NCBI GenBank assembly: GCA_001969505.1
Contig: LSSK01000121.1
Location: 1 to 46,461, forward strand
Length of the DNA: 46,461 nucleotides
Source: Zancudomyces culisetae
Lineage: Eukaryota; Kickxellomycota; Harpellomycetes; Harpellales; Legeriomycetaceae
Reading direction: 5' to 3'
Positions 1-9,264 of the stretch are shown here, one piece after another (within the stretch, counting starts at the first letter, position 1; each line of letters begins with the position of its first letter). The notes below the pieces were generated by a model. The model did not search any database and was not told the DNA's origin. It was given only the letters and a program-made list of their open reading frames with translations. A program made the translations under genes and the position numbers.

Positions 1-106
1 TTAAGTAGAAATGTAAAAAAAGAGGGGGAGGGGGATATGATAAAACCTTCTCATCCTATTTAATATACATCCTACAGAATATTAATGTGCTAATATGTAA
101 ATGTAG

Positions 107-514
107 AGATTTGGCAATGCGTTGGTGATGCAGGGTTCAATTCCTCTACGTTCAGGAAAATACGAAGCGGATTTCGGTCCAATAGATAAAGATTGTCAAT
201 GTATGACCTGTAGAAAATATACCAGAGCCTACCTACACTCTGTAGTCGCCAAGGAAACTGTTGGTTGTCATTTGATATCCATTCACAATATTGCCTTTCA
301 GATGAGATTAATGAGAGAGCTTCGGCTATCCATTTTTGAAGATAGATTTCCAGAGTTTGTCAGGAACTATATGAAAACCAGATTTGGAGCAAAGGTCCCA
401 AGATGGATTGTCAATGCCTTGAAGAGTGTTAATGTGGACCTTACAGTTGATGTGGGGGATGGGTATTCTGCTATACCGATAGATGAGGATACTGTCAAGG
501 GAAATTTAGTATGA
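107..514 (+). CDS. QTRT1: Queuine tRNA-ribosyltransferase catalytic subunit, 3' exon (5' part outside window)
   Basis: Last exon of a eukaryotic tRNA-guanine transglycosylase, which swaps guanine-34 for queuine in GUN-anticodon tRNAs. The exon opens after an acceptor (atgtag, 101-106) preceded by a tgctaat branch-like site at 87-93. It encodes RFGNALVMQGSIPLR, which matches the conserved 'ARFG-AL' block, so the exon starts before the first ATG at 128. The zinc site is visible as CQCMTC with the downstream His in SIHN. The conserved block after it (NIAFQMRLMRELR, FPEFVRNYM) is typical of the family C-terminus. The catalytic Asp residues lie upstream of the window. The stop is at 512-514. The gene converges on the NDUFA11-like gene with about 230 bp between stops. 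Presence of this enzyme implies the organism uses or salvages queuine, unlike Saccharomyces. Confidence 0.92.
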   Translation, partial: RFGNALVMQGSIPLRSGKYEADFGPIDKDCQCMTCRKYTRAYLHSVVAKETVGCHLISIHNIAFQMRLMRELRLSIFEDRFPEFVRNYMKTRFGAKVPRWIVNALKSVNVDLTVDVGDGYSAIPIDEDTVKGNLV

Positions 515-743
515 TGTGTATTTTCCAAAGTATATTCTATTACATGTGTTTAAAAGCCTACATTCATACTCTACAATTGAAAGCTATTTAGATTTTTGTT
601 CTCGATTAGCCTTAATGTTAAATCTTTGGTTTATTTATGTATCCATAAAAGAAAAATAAATATCTGGTATAAAGACCCAAAACAAAAAGGTACGAACCCC
701 AGGATAGGGGACTGTAAAGAGAATGATATGATAATGCCATAAA

Positions 744-1470
744 TCAAAGGTAGGTGCTATCAATTTGGTCTGCAAATTTCTGTTTAAGTGCCTTTTCGCG
801 CTCGATGCTACTTAGCTCTCCCATTTTACCATCGAAACCTCCTAAATATTCAAACAGACCCAAGCTTCCTCCCATAAACACGCTTATTCCCAGGGCAGCA
901 GGAACTGACTTCTCTAATGATTTATGAATATATGTTTATTTATTTTGTGACCTGTGTAAATAATCCATTAAGCACTTACTTCTAAGTCCTGCTACAAGTC
1001 CTGAAGCGCAACCTCCTATCACTGTGTTCCAGAAATCATCCTTTTCTCTTGATATGCGCGAGTATTCTTTAACTCCAGCAAAGATTCCACCCATTGCAGC
1101 TATTAAGTAAAAGAAATTCCGTTAATGTACCGTCATTTATTCGTTTTTGAAATAAGATTATTACTACCAACATCACATAGTTATCTTCAGTAAATTCCTC
1201 TTCATTCAACACCACTCACACAATTGAATCCTGTGCTTAAAGGTCGTATACAAGGCAGCGTTGAAATTTGAATTAAGTACGCCAAATTTTATGGCGCAAT
1301 AACTTACCAACATACGCAATTGATCCTCCAGTTCGTGTAAAGACACCCATTGCCCCAGAATTATGGGTTTGGAATGAATTTTGAAAAGCGCTGACCATCA
1401 ATCCGACCCCTCCTCCAATCATTGTGTATTTGGCCGATTCAAATATCCATCCTTGTTTATCTTCGACCAT
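744..1470 (-). CDS. NDUFA11: Complex I subunit NDUFA11 / 21.3b-type (Tim17-like fold), three exons
   Basis: Small membrane subunit of mitochondrial NADH:ubiquinone oxidoreductase. Exons read on the minus strand are 1470-1308, 1099-980 and 913-744, joined in frame (phases 1 and 1) to give 150 residues. Family landmarks are IGGGVGLMVSAFQNS, GVFTRTGGSIAYV, then AAMGGIFAGVKEYSR and REKDDFWNTVIGGCASGL, closely resembling fungal 21.3b subunits. The Gly-rich hydrophobic segments are the Tim17/NDUFA11-type membrane helices; the C-terminus is charged and soluble. Donors are gtaagt and the acceptors end in tag. The start is the ATG at 1470. The gene is divergent from the ATP synthase OSCP gene. A Tim17-family protein import subunit is the alternative, but the order of motifs fits complex I better. 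Confidence 0.85.
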
Positions 1471-2520
1471 CTTATCTTAATACAATATAAATGCTATTCC
1501 GTTTTTAGCTGGTATAAAGTGGGATCACAAATCTTATTCCTGGTTTTTTATAATATCGAAAAATGAATATGATTTGCGCGTTGGAAAAAGAAAAAGATAA
1601 CAGCTCAACTTATTTTACGATTGTTATTTCTAGCTTTGAGATATATTTACGATTTTATTTGGCTGTTTTAAAAGCTATCAATTCGCTTTTCTTTCATGCC
1701 TCACTCCCACCCTCTATCCCCATCAAATTGGGACAAAATCAGCTAATTTCTGAACCATAACCCCGGACCGGCTTCCACAGATTTACTTGCAAAACAATTT
1801 TCTTTAGCCTCTATTTCTCTATTGTTGGCGTAAGTTGCGACTAATAAAATGATAAAAAACAAACAAATGGGCATTTTAGATACTACCACATCTCCTCTCT
1901 TTCTCCCCCCAAGATTCTCTGCCTTGAAGCATACCAGCCTTTATGTAAAATCCGCTGGGCTTGTAATAGGCTGCAAGTAACAAGAAAAATACGCTCAGAA
2001 ACCCCTCCTTCCCCTCCCAGAACTATTATTGACCAAAAAAAATTTTTATGTGCAATTTTTATTTAATTTTTTTGTTTGCTGAAATTGAAAAGGGCCAGCA
2101 CTCATATAACCATTTGTTTGAGATTTAATTTCGACTTTTTATCGAGCAGAGTGTGCGGGATAATAGGTAAAAATTTTTTTTTATCAAAAAATTTTTTTAT
2201 CAGGATTTCAGCAAGAGTTTACCAAAAAACCAGATCTTTGCAGGCATCTACCTGGGCTACTTTGCACCAAACAATAAAAAAATGATAATTTCTCCCCCTC
2301 TTTTTTCCGCAAGTACTAATGCCAAAAAATTTTCAGAAAATATTGAAATTTTGTGTTTGAAACAGCACTTGTTTATGGTTTACAAAATTAGCTAGTTGCT
2401 TAGATAACAGCGAAAAGAAAAAGCCAGGAAAAATAAACCCTTTATTTTTAATAAAGAAATTATCTTTTTAGATACAGAATTAATTTACTTCAATCCGAAT
2501 TTTAAATTGAGATATTAAGG
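1471..2520. promoter_or_regulatory. Shared divergent promoter region of NDUFA11-like and OSCP genes
   Basis: About 1.05 kb between the two start codons without a convincing gene; small open frames here (for example 1563-1760) have no family features. It contains repeated A-tract/T-tract junctions: A8T5 at 2035-2047, A5T9 at 2169-2182, A6T7 at 2186-2198 and A6T4 at 2324-2333. Such blocks usually exclude nucleosomes and could serve both genes. C-rich pyrimidine stretches lie at 1900-1915 and 2004-2020. No clear TATA box was found. Confidence 0.5.
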
Positions 2521-3672
2521 ATGTTTCGTCAATTAGCCACCAGATCCTTCACAGTAAGCCGTTTACACATTTTAAATATATTATGAAGTATAAAGAGAAT
2601 ATCTGGATGTTTGTGCCTAGCAACTCCAGTCAGAGAAATTAACATTCTGTTATTATCATTCGAATAGTCCGCTCGCGGCTACGCTTCAGCTGCAAAAAAG
2701 GTAAAAGAAAAATGCAATTTTATTGAAATCAAATTAATGATTCTGTTTACATTACAATATACATTTATCATCCTTTCTTCATAACACCGATTGATCGATT
2801 GAATGCGAACTTAAAAAAAATAAATCCGGGTATTGGATAAACATAATAGGCACCAATTGTTGTTCATGGAATCGACGGAAAATATGCCACAGCTTTGTTC
2901 AACGCCGCAAGCGCAAAGGGCACTTTGGAAAAAGTTGATTCCGATCTCAGCGTGATCCAAAAGGCAATTACTAGCGATCCAAGATTCAAAGAAGCCTTGA
3001 TTTCACCATTGATTAAACAAGAAGACAAAGAGAAGATTCTTTTAGGACGAAAATTAAGCGAGACCACCAAGAACTTTGTTTCACTTTTGGCTCAAAACGG
3101 TAGAGTGTCAATACTACAAGAAATTATTGGTGCATACACTCAGCTCATGAAAGCATACAACGGTGTTGTCCCAGTCAGAGTTACTTCTGCCTCGGTAAGT
3201 TGATCCTTAGGGCACTATTTTTAGGCGCTATCGCTGTTTTTGTATGCCAATTGCGTATTGTATACAAATAAGGCATTTGAGTGTTGGTTGGTTGGTTGGT
3301 TGGTTGGTTGATTTAAAGGTTACTTAATTTATCTGTGGTTTGTACATTTTTTCAGACATTGGATGCAAAGACACTTAAGGAAGTTGAGGCAACTATTGCA
3401 TCAAATGAATACGTCAAAGACTACAAGAAACTCGAGGTAGTTAACGTTCTCAACCCAAACATCCTCGGCGGTATGGTTATTGAATTCGGAGACTACACAC
3501 TTGATATGTCCGTTTCAACCAAGATTGCCAAGCTTGAAAAGCTTTTGCATGGTAAGTTTAGCCCCCATTCAAATATTTCGTTCGAATCTCTATTATATAC
3601 AAATAAAAGTAATACTAACGATTCTGATATCGATTGTACATTATGCCAATTATAGTTCCAATAAACGCATAA
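2521..3672 (+). CDS. ATP5: Mitochondrial ATP synthase subunit OSCP (delta-like), five exons
   Basis: Oligomycin-sensitivity-conferring protein, the peripheral-stalk subunit on top of F1. Exons 2521-2553, 2668-2700, 2850-3194, 3356-3551 and 3656-3672 join in frame to 207 residues, close to yeast Atp5 (212). The first two 33-nt exons encode the mitochondrial presequence (MFRQLATRSFT, SARGYASAAKK): rich in Arg/Ser/Ala and lacking acids. The mature part has GIDGKYATALFNAAS, KNFVSLLAQNGR and the C-terminal NPNILGGMVIEFGDYTLDMS that is nearly invariant in the family. The last exon adds only VPINA. Intron 4 carries a perfect tactaac branch site (3613-3619); intron 3 holds a TTGG repeat. All donors are gtaag or gtaaa. 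Confidence 0.95.
3284..3310 (+). repeat. TTGG tetranucleotide microsatellite in OSCP intron 3
   Basis: About 6.75 tandem copies of TTGG inside the intron between OSCP exons 3 and 4. Length polymorphism is likely; it does not touch the splice sites. Confidence 0.95.
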
Positions 3673-4849
3673 AACTGGAGAGTTTTCTGGATAGTGGTTT
3701 CCCTATTCTTTAGTGAATACTTTTTTTATTGTAGGCATTCTTTTAGTTTATACGTTAACCTATGAATAAATAAAGAACATAACTTTTAAAGACTGTGTTT
3801 CTTTTATCTTGGTTACATTCAATTGTAGCATGTGTTCTACTACAATGTCCAGGCTCAAGATCCTTTACATTATTTCTTATTAAATATCCGACTCATCGTG
3901 CAAACACTTTCATCTTTTTTAAAAAAAAACAAACTCTGGGATTGGGTCAGCGACGATAGCTATTTATCATTATGTTCCTTATAACACATATAATGGAAAT
4001 TTTGTAGTGATTTGCTTTTTACGGACTTTGGTTGTACCCAATATATTATGATGTGGAGGAAATTTTCCCAAATCAATGATGCTGACTCCGAGAAAAAAAG
4101 CCCCTCTTACACGTCCTAAAAGCACACATATGCTTCCCTCCCTTCCTTCCACCACCGCCTTTTTTTCTTCCTTTCTTGGCTATCTTCCAGGCCTTTTTTC
4201 GTGCTGTTGAATTCTTATTTATCAATGTCATTTTCGATTAAGGTAGGGGGGGGGGAGGTGGAAAGCAGGAAAAGCTCGGGTATTAGGTTTTACAATCACA
4301 AAATTGTGTATTTTGGCCGCCAAACCACGACTTGAGCACCATCTAAAAAAGTGAGTCAAATGGCAAGTACACTATGAGATGTAATATGCAAATGTTACGA
4401 TGCTGGTCAATCATCATTCAGTTAAATGCCATTGGAGATGATTGAAAGTAATTTCAAAGAATTAGCCACTAATAATATTCTTTGCTTTTCATTACTTTTT
4501 TTTTGTAGAAATTATAATCGCCTTTTTTTTTTGACCTATTTTACAAATGCACCCAATAAAAAATTGCAATCGATTGCTAAGGCCAATAGTTTAGGGGTAT
4601 AAAAAATTGGTTCATAATACAAACAGAAAAAGCCTATGGAATAGAAAACATAAAACAGAAAGAGGAAAAAATACACGAGAAAGTTATTGAAAGAGATTAT
4701 ACAAAGAACTCAAAATCAGAGTCAGATTACTGTTTGTATTGTTTAAATAGTCATAGAATATATTTACAATACCTTTCCATACTGCGAGAGGTTATATATA
4801 CCAGCATTATCGAAATAAACTGTGGAAGGTGATACAAAATTGTGAAATA
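3673..4849. promoter_or_regulatory. Intergenic region and putative promoter of the Ste11-like gene
   Basis: About 1.2 kb without a supported gene. The 3' half holds CCAAT at 4583-4587 and a TATAAAAAA stretch at 4598-4606, roughly 250 bp before the ATG at 4850, which could be core-promoter elements. A run of ten G (4246-4255) and a pyrimidine-rich tract (4130-4200) also occur. Assignment of promoter elements is by pattern only. Confidence 0.35.
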
Positions 4850-7800
4850 ATGCAGTGTATTGGCGAAATGCAGCAACAAGAACCATTATCTCAGGTACTA
4901 AACTGGAACAGGTATCAAGTGGCCAAATGGCTTGAAACAGAGGGGTTTGGCAACTATGTTGATACATTTGTGGATAATAATATAGATGGCGAACAATTAT
5001 TGGATATGTCTTACTCGCTATTAGGAGATCTAAACATTCCAAAAGTTGGCGACAAAATTAAGTTGAATAAGAAGATTTCAAAGCTACGAGATGGAGGGTT
5101 AGAAAGCGAATTAAGAATTTGGAAAGAAAACAAAAAAGACGTTTTGAACGAAAGTATTGGGAGGGAAGACAATCTAGTATGTGGTAAGGATGAAAATTAT
5201 AGAGAGAATCGGACTGTTGGTAGCCAAGAACTGGTCATTGACCGCAAGGTAGAGCAGGAAAAACCGACAAATACTAGTAGAACAATGATGACATGGGATA
5301 GGCAGATTGAAGAGGTTATTGAAGCAAACGCAAAAAAGAGAGAAATAACTGTAGTAGGGCCTGAAAACGAGCAGAAAAAAGTTGAGATAACTGGGGAGAT
5401 TTTGGGAGAAAAAGTAATGGAGAAAGTTCTTCGGGAATTTGGAATATCGGAAAGGCCAGACAAGGAAAAATATAGTTTGTTTTTGTTGACAGCAGAGCAA
5501 GGGGCACGCATGCTTAATGAGGAGGATTTGGAAGATATTTTATTACAAAAAACAGCATATAACAACGAAAAATTCTACCTCAAGAAGAGGCATCAACGAT
5601 CAATAGAAGCGGATCAGGCAAGCCGAGATGCCAACTTGTTAAGAGCTATAGAGAAGTTTGAGAATATGTTTGCAGATGGCACAAAAAAAAACGGTACAGA
5701 CATGTTCTTAGGATCCAATGATAGCTTAAAAACGATCCAATCACAACGTTCACAGCAATCCGCAAGTCCGATCAGAACTGGAATTAAACATAATTTTTTT
5801 GGTGGATCCTCTAATAAGAATGTGACGGCAGCTAAGGGAAACAACCATGAAAAGTCAAAAAAGAATATCAGAAAGGAGTTTGAGGCGATGAAAGTCAAGG
5901 CAGAAAGGCAGCGACAGGAATTTGGAAGCCAGCCTTCGTTTGGGTATTTACGAAATAATCTGTCAAATTATTTCCCAGACAACGAATCGGCAGCCAAAAA
6001 ATCAATAGAAAAAGCTATGAGGAATGGAGGCAGTGTTGATAGGATTACTGGGTTTAAAAAAAATACGAGCAAAACCAAGGCTGTAGGTCGACCTGCACCA
6101 CTTATTCTTGCAAATATCCCATTTAAAATGAGCAATGAAAATTTAAATTCATCTCGCTCCTTTAAGAGCGACAAATCCAAACGAATAGAAAAGTTTAAAA
6201 AAATATTGGGTGAGGAAAATATAGACTACACGTTCACCAAGCGGATTCCACACCCAGATCCGGCTGACAATAGCGAGCCTGAACTCGAAGAAAACGATTA
6301 CGGTTCGCTGTTATCTGACCTCTCAGACAGTATGTTTGATAAAAGTATTGGGAGCAGCAGCCGAATATTTGAAAATAGAAGTACAAGTACCCATAGTTTC
6401 AGTAAGGATAATATTCAAAAGTGCCTAAACTCTCCTGATGTAGAACACGATAAATTTCCCATTAATGGTAGCTATTACGATACTAGTTCTTGTGGAGACA
6501 GAAATTGTTTGGAGTTTGCTGAAAGCGACTATACAAGCAGTTTAGACTTTTATTTCAACGAAAGAAGAAGCCCCCACGGCTCCGGATCCATCACACACCC
6601 AAAATCTCCTCTTGCATTGCAGGGAAGTATCAATACTCCTCAACGATCTCCAGAATTAGTAGTCAGGAGCGATACTAGCCTGGCCAAAGGATCTCTTCAT
6701 TTATCGAGTGACACCATACTTCTAAATGTGCATCAACCTCGTCAAAGTGTTCTGCAGGACCTCTCGCTCAATCCCGAAAAATCTGACGAAAGCAAAGCTA
6801 GCACGGAGCAGGTGTGGATAAAAGGCGCAAAAATAGCCAGTGGCTCGTTTGGATCAGTTTATTACGGAATCCATGTGAAAACAGGGGTAATTATGGCTGT
6901 AAAACAAGTCGATTTTCCGATGGCTGGACTAGCGACCGGTACCAGAAAACATAAAATGGTGAGTGCACTACAATCCGAGCTACGTTTGCTCCAAACGCTT
7001 AAGCACAAGAACATAGTGCGATATTTGGGCTACGAGTCTGTTGACGATCAACTCAATATCTTTTTGGAATACGTTCCAGGCGGATCTGTCACTTCAGCTC
7101 TGGCAACTTTTGGTGCATTCCCTGAAAGCTTGGCTCGATCCTATATTAAACAGACATTAGAAGGCCTATCCTATTTGCATGGTAAAAATATTATTCATTG
7201 CGACATTAAGGGTGGAAATGTGTTGATAGATCACCAAGGTCGGATCAAGATCAGCGATTTTGGAATTTCCAAAACTGTAGATGATGTGATGAACTCGTCC
7301 AAAAACCGCGCTTCTTTACAAGGGTCAATATTTTGGTAAGCTTTTATTTTGTTTTTGTCACGAGTAATATGTTTTTAATTTGTCTACTTTAGTTCGCTAA
7401 TTACGCTTATAAACAAGTCTAACTATCTGTTTCTGACTTTGATGCAAATAGGATGGCGCCAGAGGTTGTTAGGGATCTAAACTATACTATGAAGTGCGAT
7501 ATCTGGAGCTTGGGGTGTCTATTGATTGAAATGTTGACGGGTGCGCACCCGTTCCCTGGCCTAGATCAATTCCAAGCCTTGCTAAAGGTAAGTTCAATAT
7601 AGCATCTAATCTTTGAATTGGAGTGTAAACCTTTAATTTTTCTTTTTTTGATTTTAAGACGATATGTAAACTGTTTTGTTATACACATCAAAATAGATTG
7701 GCCAATATGTAAAACCTGAGCTTCCATCTGGTAAGCTTTCACAGGCGGCAATAGATTTTATTTCAAAGACATTTGAGACAAGATTGGACAAACGACCTTC

Positions 7801-7873
7801 AGCTGCTGAACTATTAAGCGATGCCTTTATTTTGTATGATTCACCTGAATTTAACTTGTCCTCCAACAACTAG
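4850..7873 (+). CDS. STE11: Ste11/Byr2-like MAP kinase kinase kinase, three exons
   Basis: Serine/threonine MAP3K of the fungal pheromone/filamentation/osmotic cascade. Exons 4850-7335, 7452-7587 and 7697-7873 give 932 residues. Order: SAM domain about 19-85 (NWNRYQVAKWLETEGFGNYV), Ras-binding-like region about 165-250, a long Ser/Asn-rich linker, and the kinase domain about 655-925. Kinase motifs: Gly loop ASGSFGSVYYG, VAIK-like lysine in MAVKQVDFP, catalytic loop HCDIKGGNVLI (residues 783-793), DFGISK and APE-like MAPEVV. The intron splits the FWMAPE motif. The catalytic loop has Cys where kinases usually have Arg (HRD to HCD). An ATG-less in-frame extension to 4829 exists, but 4850 is the first ATG. 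Kinase activation is expected to involve a Ste50-like SAM partner and Ras/Cdc42; that is family knowledge, not seen here. Confidence 0.92.
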
Positions 7874-8113
7874 GATCATTAGTAAAATAGTGTAATAGTC
7901 ATAGATTTTTTTTTTTGCTTTCTTTTTTTCGAATACTTGCTTATAACAAAATTTAATAAACAATTGTATCAAATGACATTGCAGATGATCAAATTACAAA
8001 TCTTATTATAAAGCTTTTAATTTAAACTCTGGAATATAGAATAATACCATTTGGTTGGAAATATCAAATCTCGCAACAAAGTAAATAAAAAGTGGTAAAT
8101 TCAAGTATAGAAA

Positions 8114-9206
8114 ATGACACTAATCAAAAGGGTATTCGACAAACCCCTAAATCTCGTAGTGGCTAGATCAGTCCCTGAAAACGGGATCGGAATAAAGGGT
8201 AACGATTTGCCATGGAACATTCCTCAGGAAATGAAGTATTTTACTCAATTGACGACCCAAATAAGGCGGAAAGAACAGCAGCAAGATGGAATTGCAACAG
8301 GATCCACCAGAGACGTAAGCACAGAAATCCCATCTGCAGGCTATATGAACGTCAAAGATATGCAAGACGGCTCTGATTTGCAGCGCAAGGAGATTAATGT
8401 AGTAATTATGGGAAGAAATACTTGGACTTCAATACCTGACAAATATCGACCGCTAAATAAACGATTTAATATTGTGGTAACCCGTGATGCAGGACTTTTT
8501 GGGTAAGCAAAATTGTAATATATACCCCTTTGCTTTTTATACTTTTTTTTTGTTGTCACTTTCTTTTTCCTTTTTATAATATTCCCCGACAAATCAACTA
8601 AAACAGTCAATATATCCATATCCATATATAATATATATATATATAAATTTTGTTAGAGAGAAAAAATACAAAGGCTCAGTTATCCAACCAAGTTTGCGTG
8701 CCAGTTTAGAATATGTCTACAAAAACGAACATCCTGAATACTCGTTTTGCGACGTCTTTGTGGTAGGAGGAACCCAAATGTACCACGAAGCATTAAATAT
8801 GAAAGTTGGTGCAGAAGAGACGGACCACAGCTCTGACATTGCTGGTGGTTTTGATGGTGTTGGTGCGATAAGAGCGTTTGTTACTAATGTAAAGATCCTC
8901 AACAGCGAACTAAAACCCGAATTTGCGGTTTTTTTCCCCGAAATTCCCAGCGGATTCGAAAAAAAGAGTTTTGAATACTTGCAAGGTCTTGTTCCATTTG
9001 ATATTGAGGAAATGATGACTGCCTCTACTTCCAACGCAAACAAGAATGCTCAAAATAGCAATAGCAATAGTAATAGTAATAGTAACAATGATAAGGACAA
9101 AAGTGTAGTGGTGAACAAGACAAAAAGTGCAAATGCGATTGAAAAAAGCTTTACTATTGAGGAGAATTATGAAGTTGAATTTGCTGTCTATGAAAAAACA
9201 AGATGA
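8114..9206 (+). CDS. DFR1: Dihydrofolate reductase with insertion and Asn/Ser-rich tail, two exons
   Basis: Reduces dihydrofolate to tetrahydrofolate with NADPH, for thymidylate and purine synthesis. Exons 8114-8502 and 8657-9206 join in frame (phase 2) to 312 residues, against about 190-230 in typical fungal enzymes. Motifs: GIGIKGNDLPWNIPQEMKYF (active-site loop and first helix), VVIMGRNTWTSIP (NADPH binding), VFVVGGTQMYHEAL (glycine pair contacting NADPH) and FFPEIP. The excess length comes from an insertion of about 35 residues rich in Gln/Asp/Ser before the VVIMGR strand, another short insertion around EETDHSS, and a C-terminal (NS)n stretch before FTIEENYEVEFAVYEKTR, which is the expected last beta strand. 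The intron ends next to an (AT)n tract. It runs tail-to-tail with the PPR-like gene, with 58 bp between stops. Confidence 0.92.
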
Positions 9207-9264
9207 AAAATCGCAAGTGGGCAACTTGAATAGCAAATTAGCTAATACATACAAGTTATTCAGA

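Noticed and set aside
135-146. GGTTCAATTCC resembling a tRNA B box / T-loop
   Set aside because: It lies in the conserved coding sequence of the tRNA-ribosyltransferase exon, and no A box or cloverleaf is present.
1563-1760. 65-codon frame in the NDUFA11/OSCP spacer
   Set aside because: No family trait, low-complexity hydrophobic content, and it lies within the shared promoter.
7874-8113. Spacer between STE11 and DFR1 searched for a small RNA gene
   Set aside because: Only T-rich 3' flank and a short promoter are visible; no structure or conserved box.
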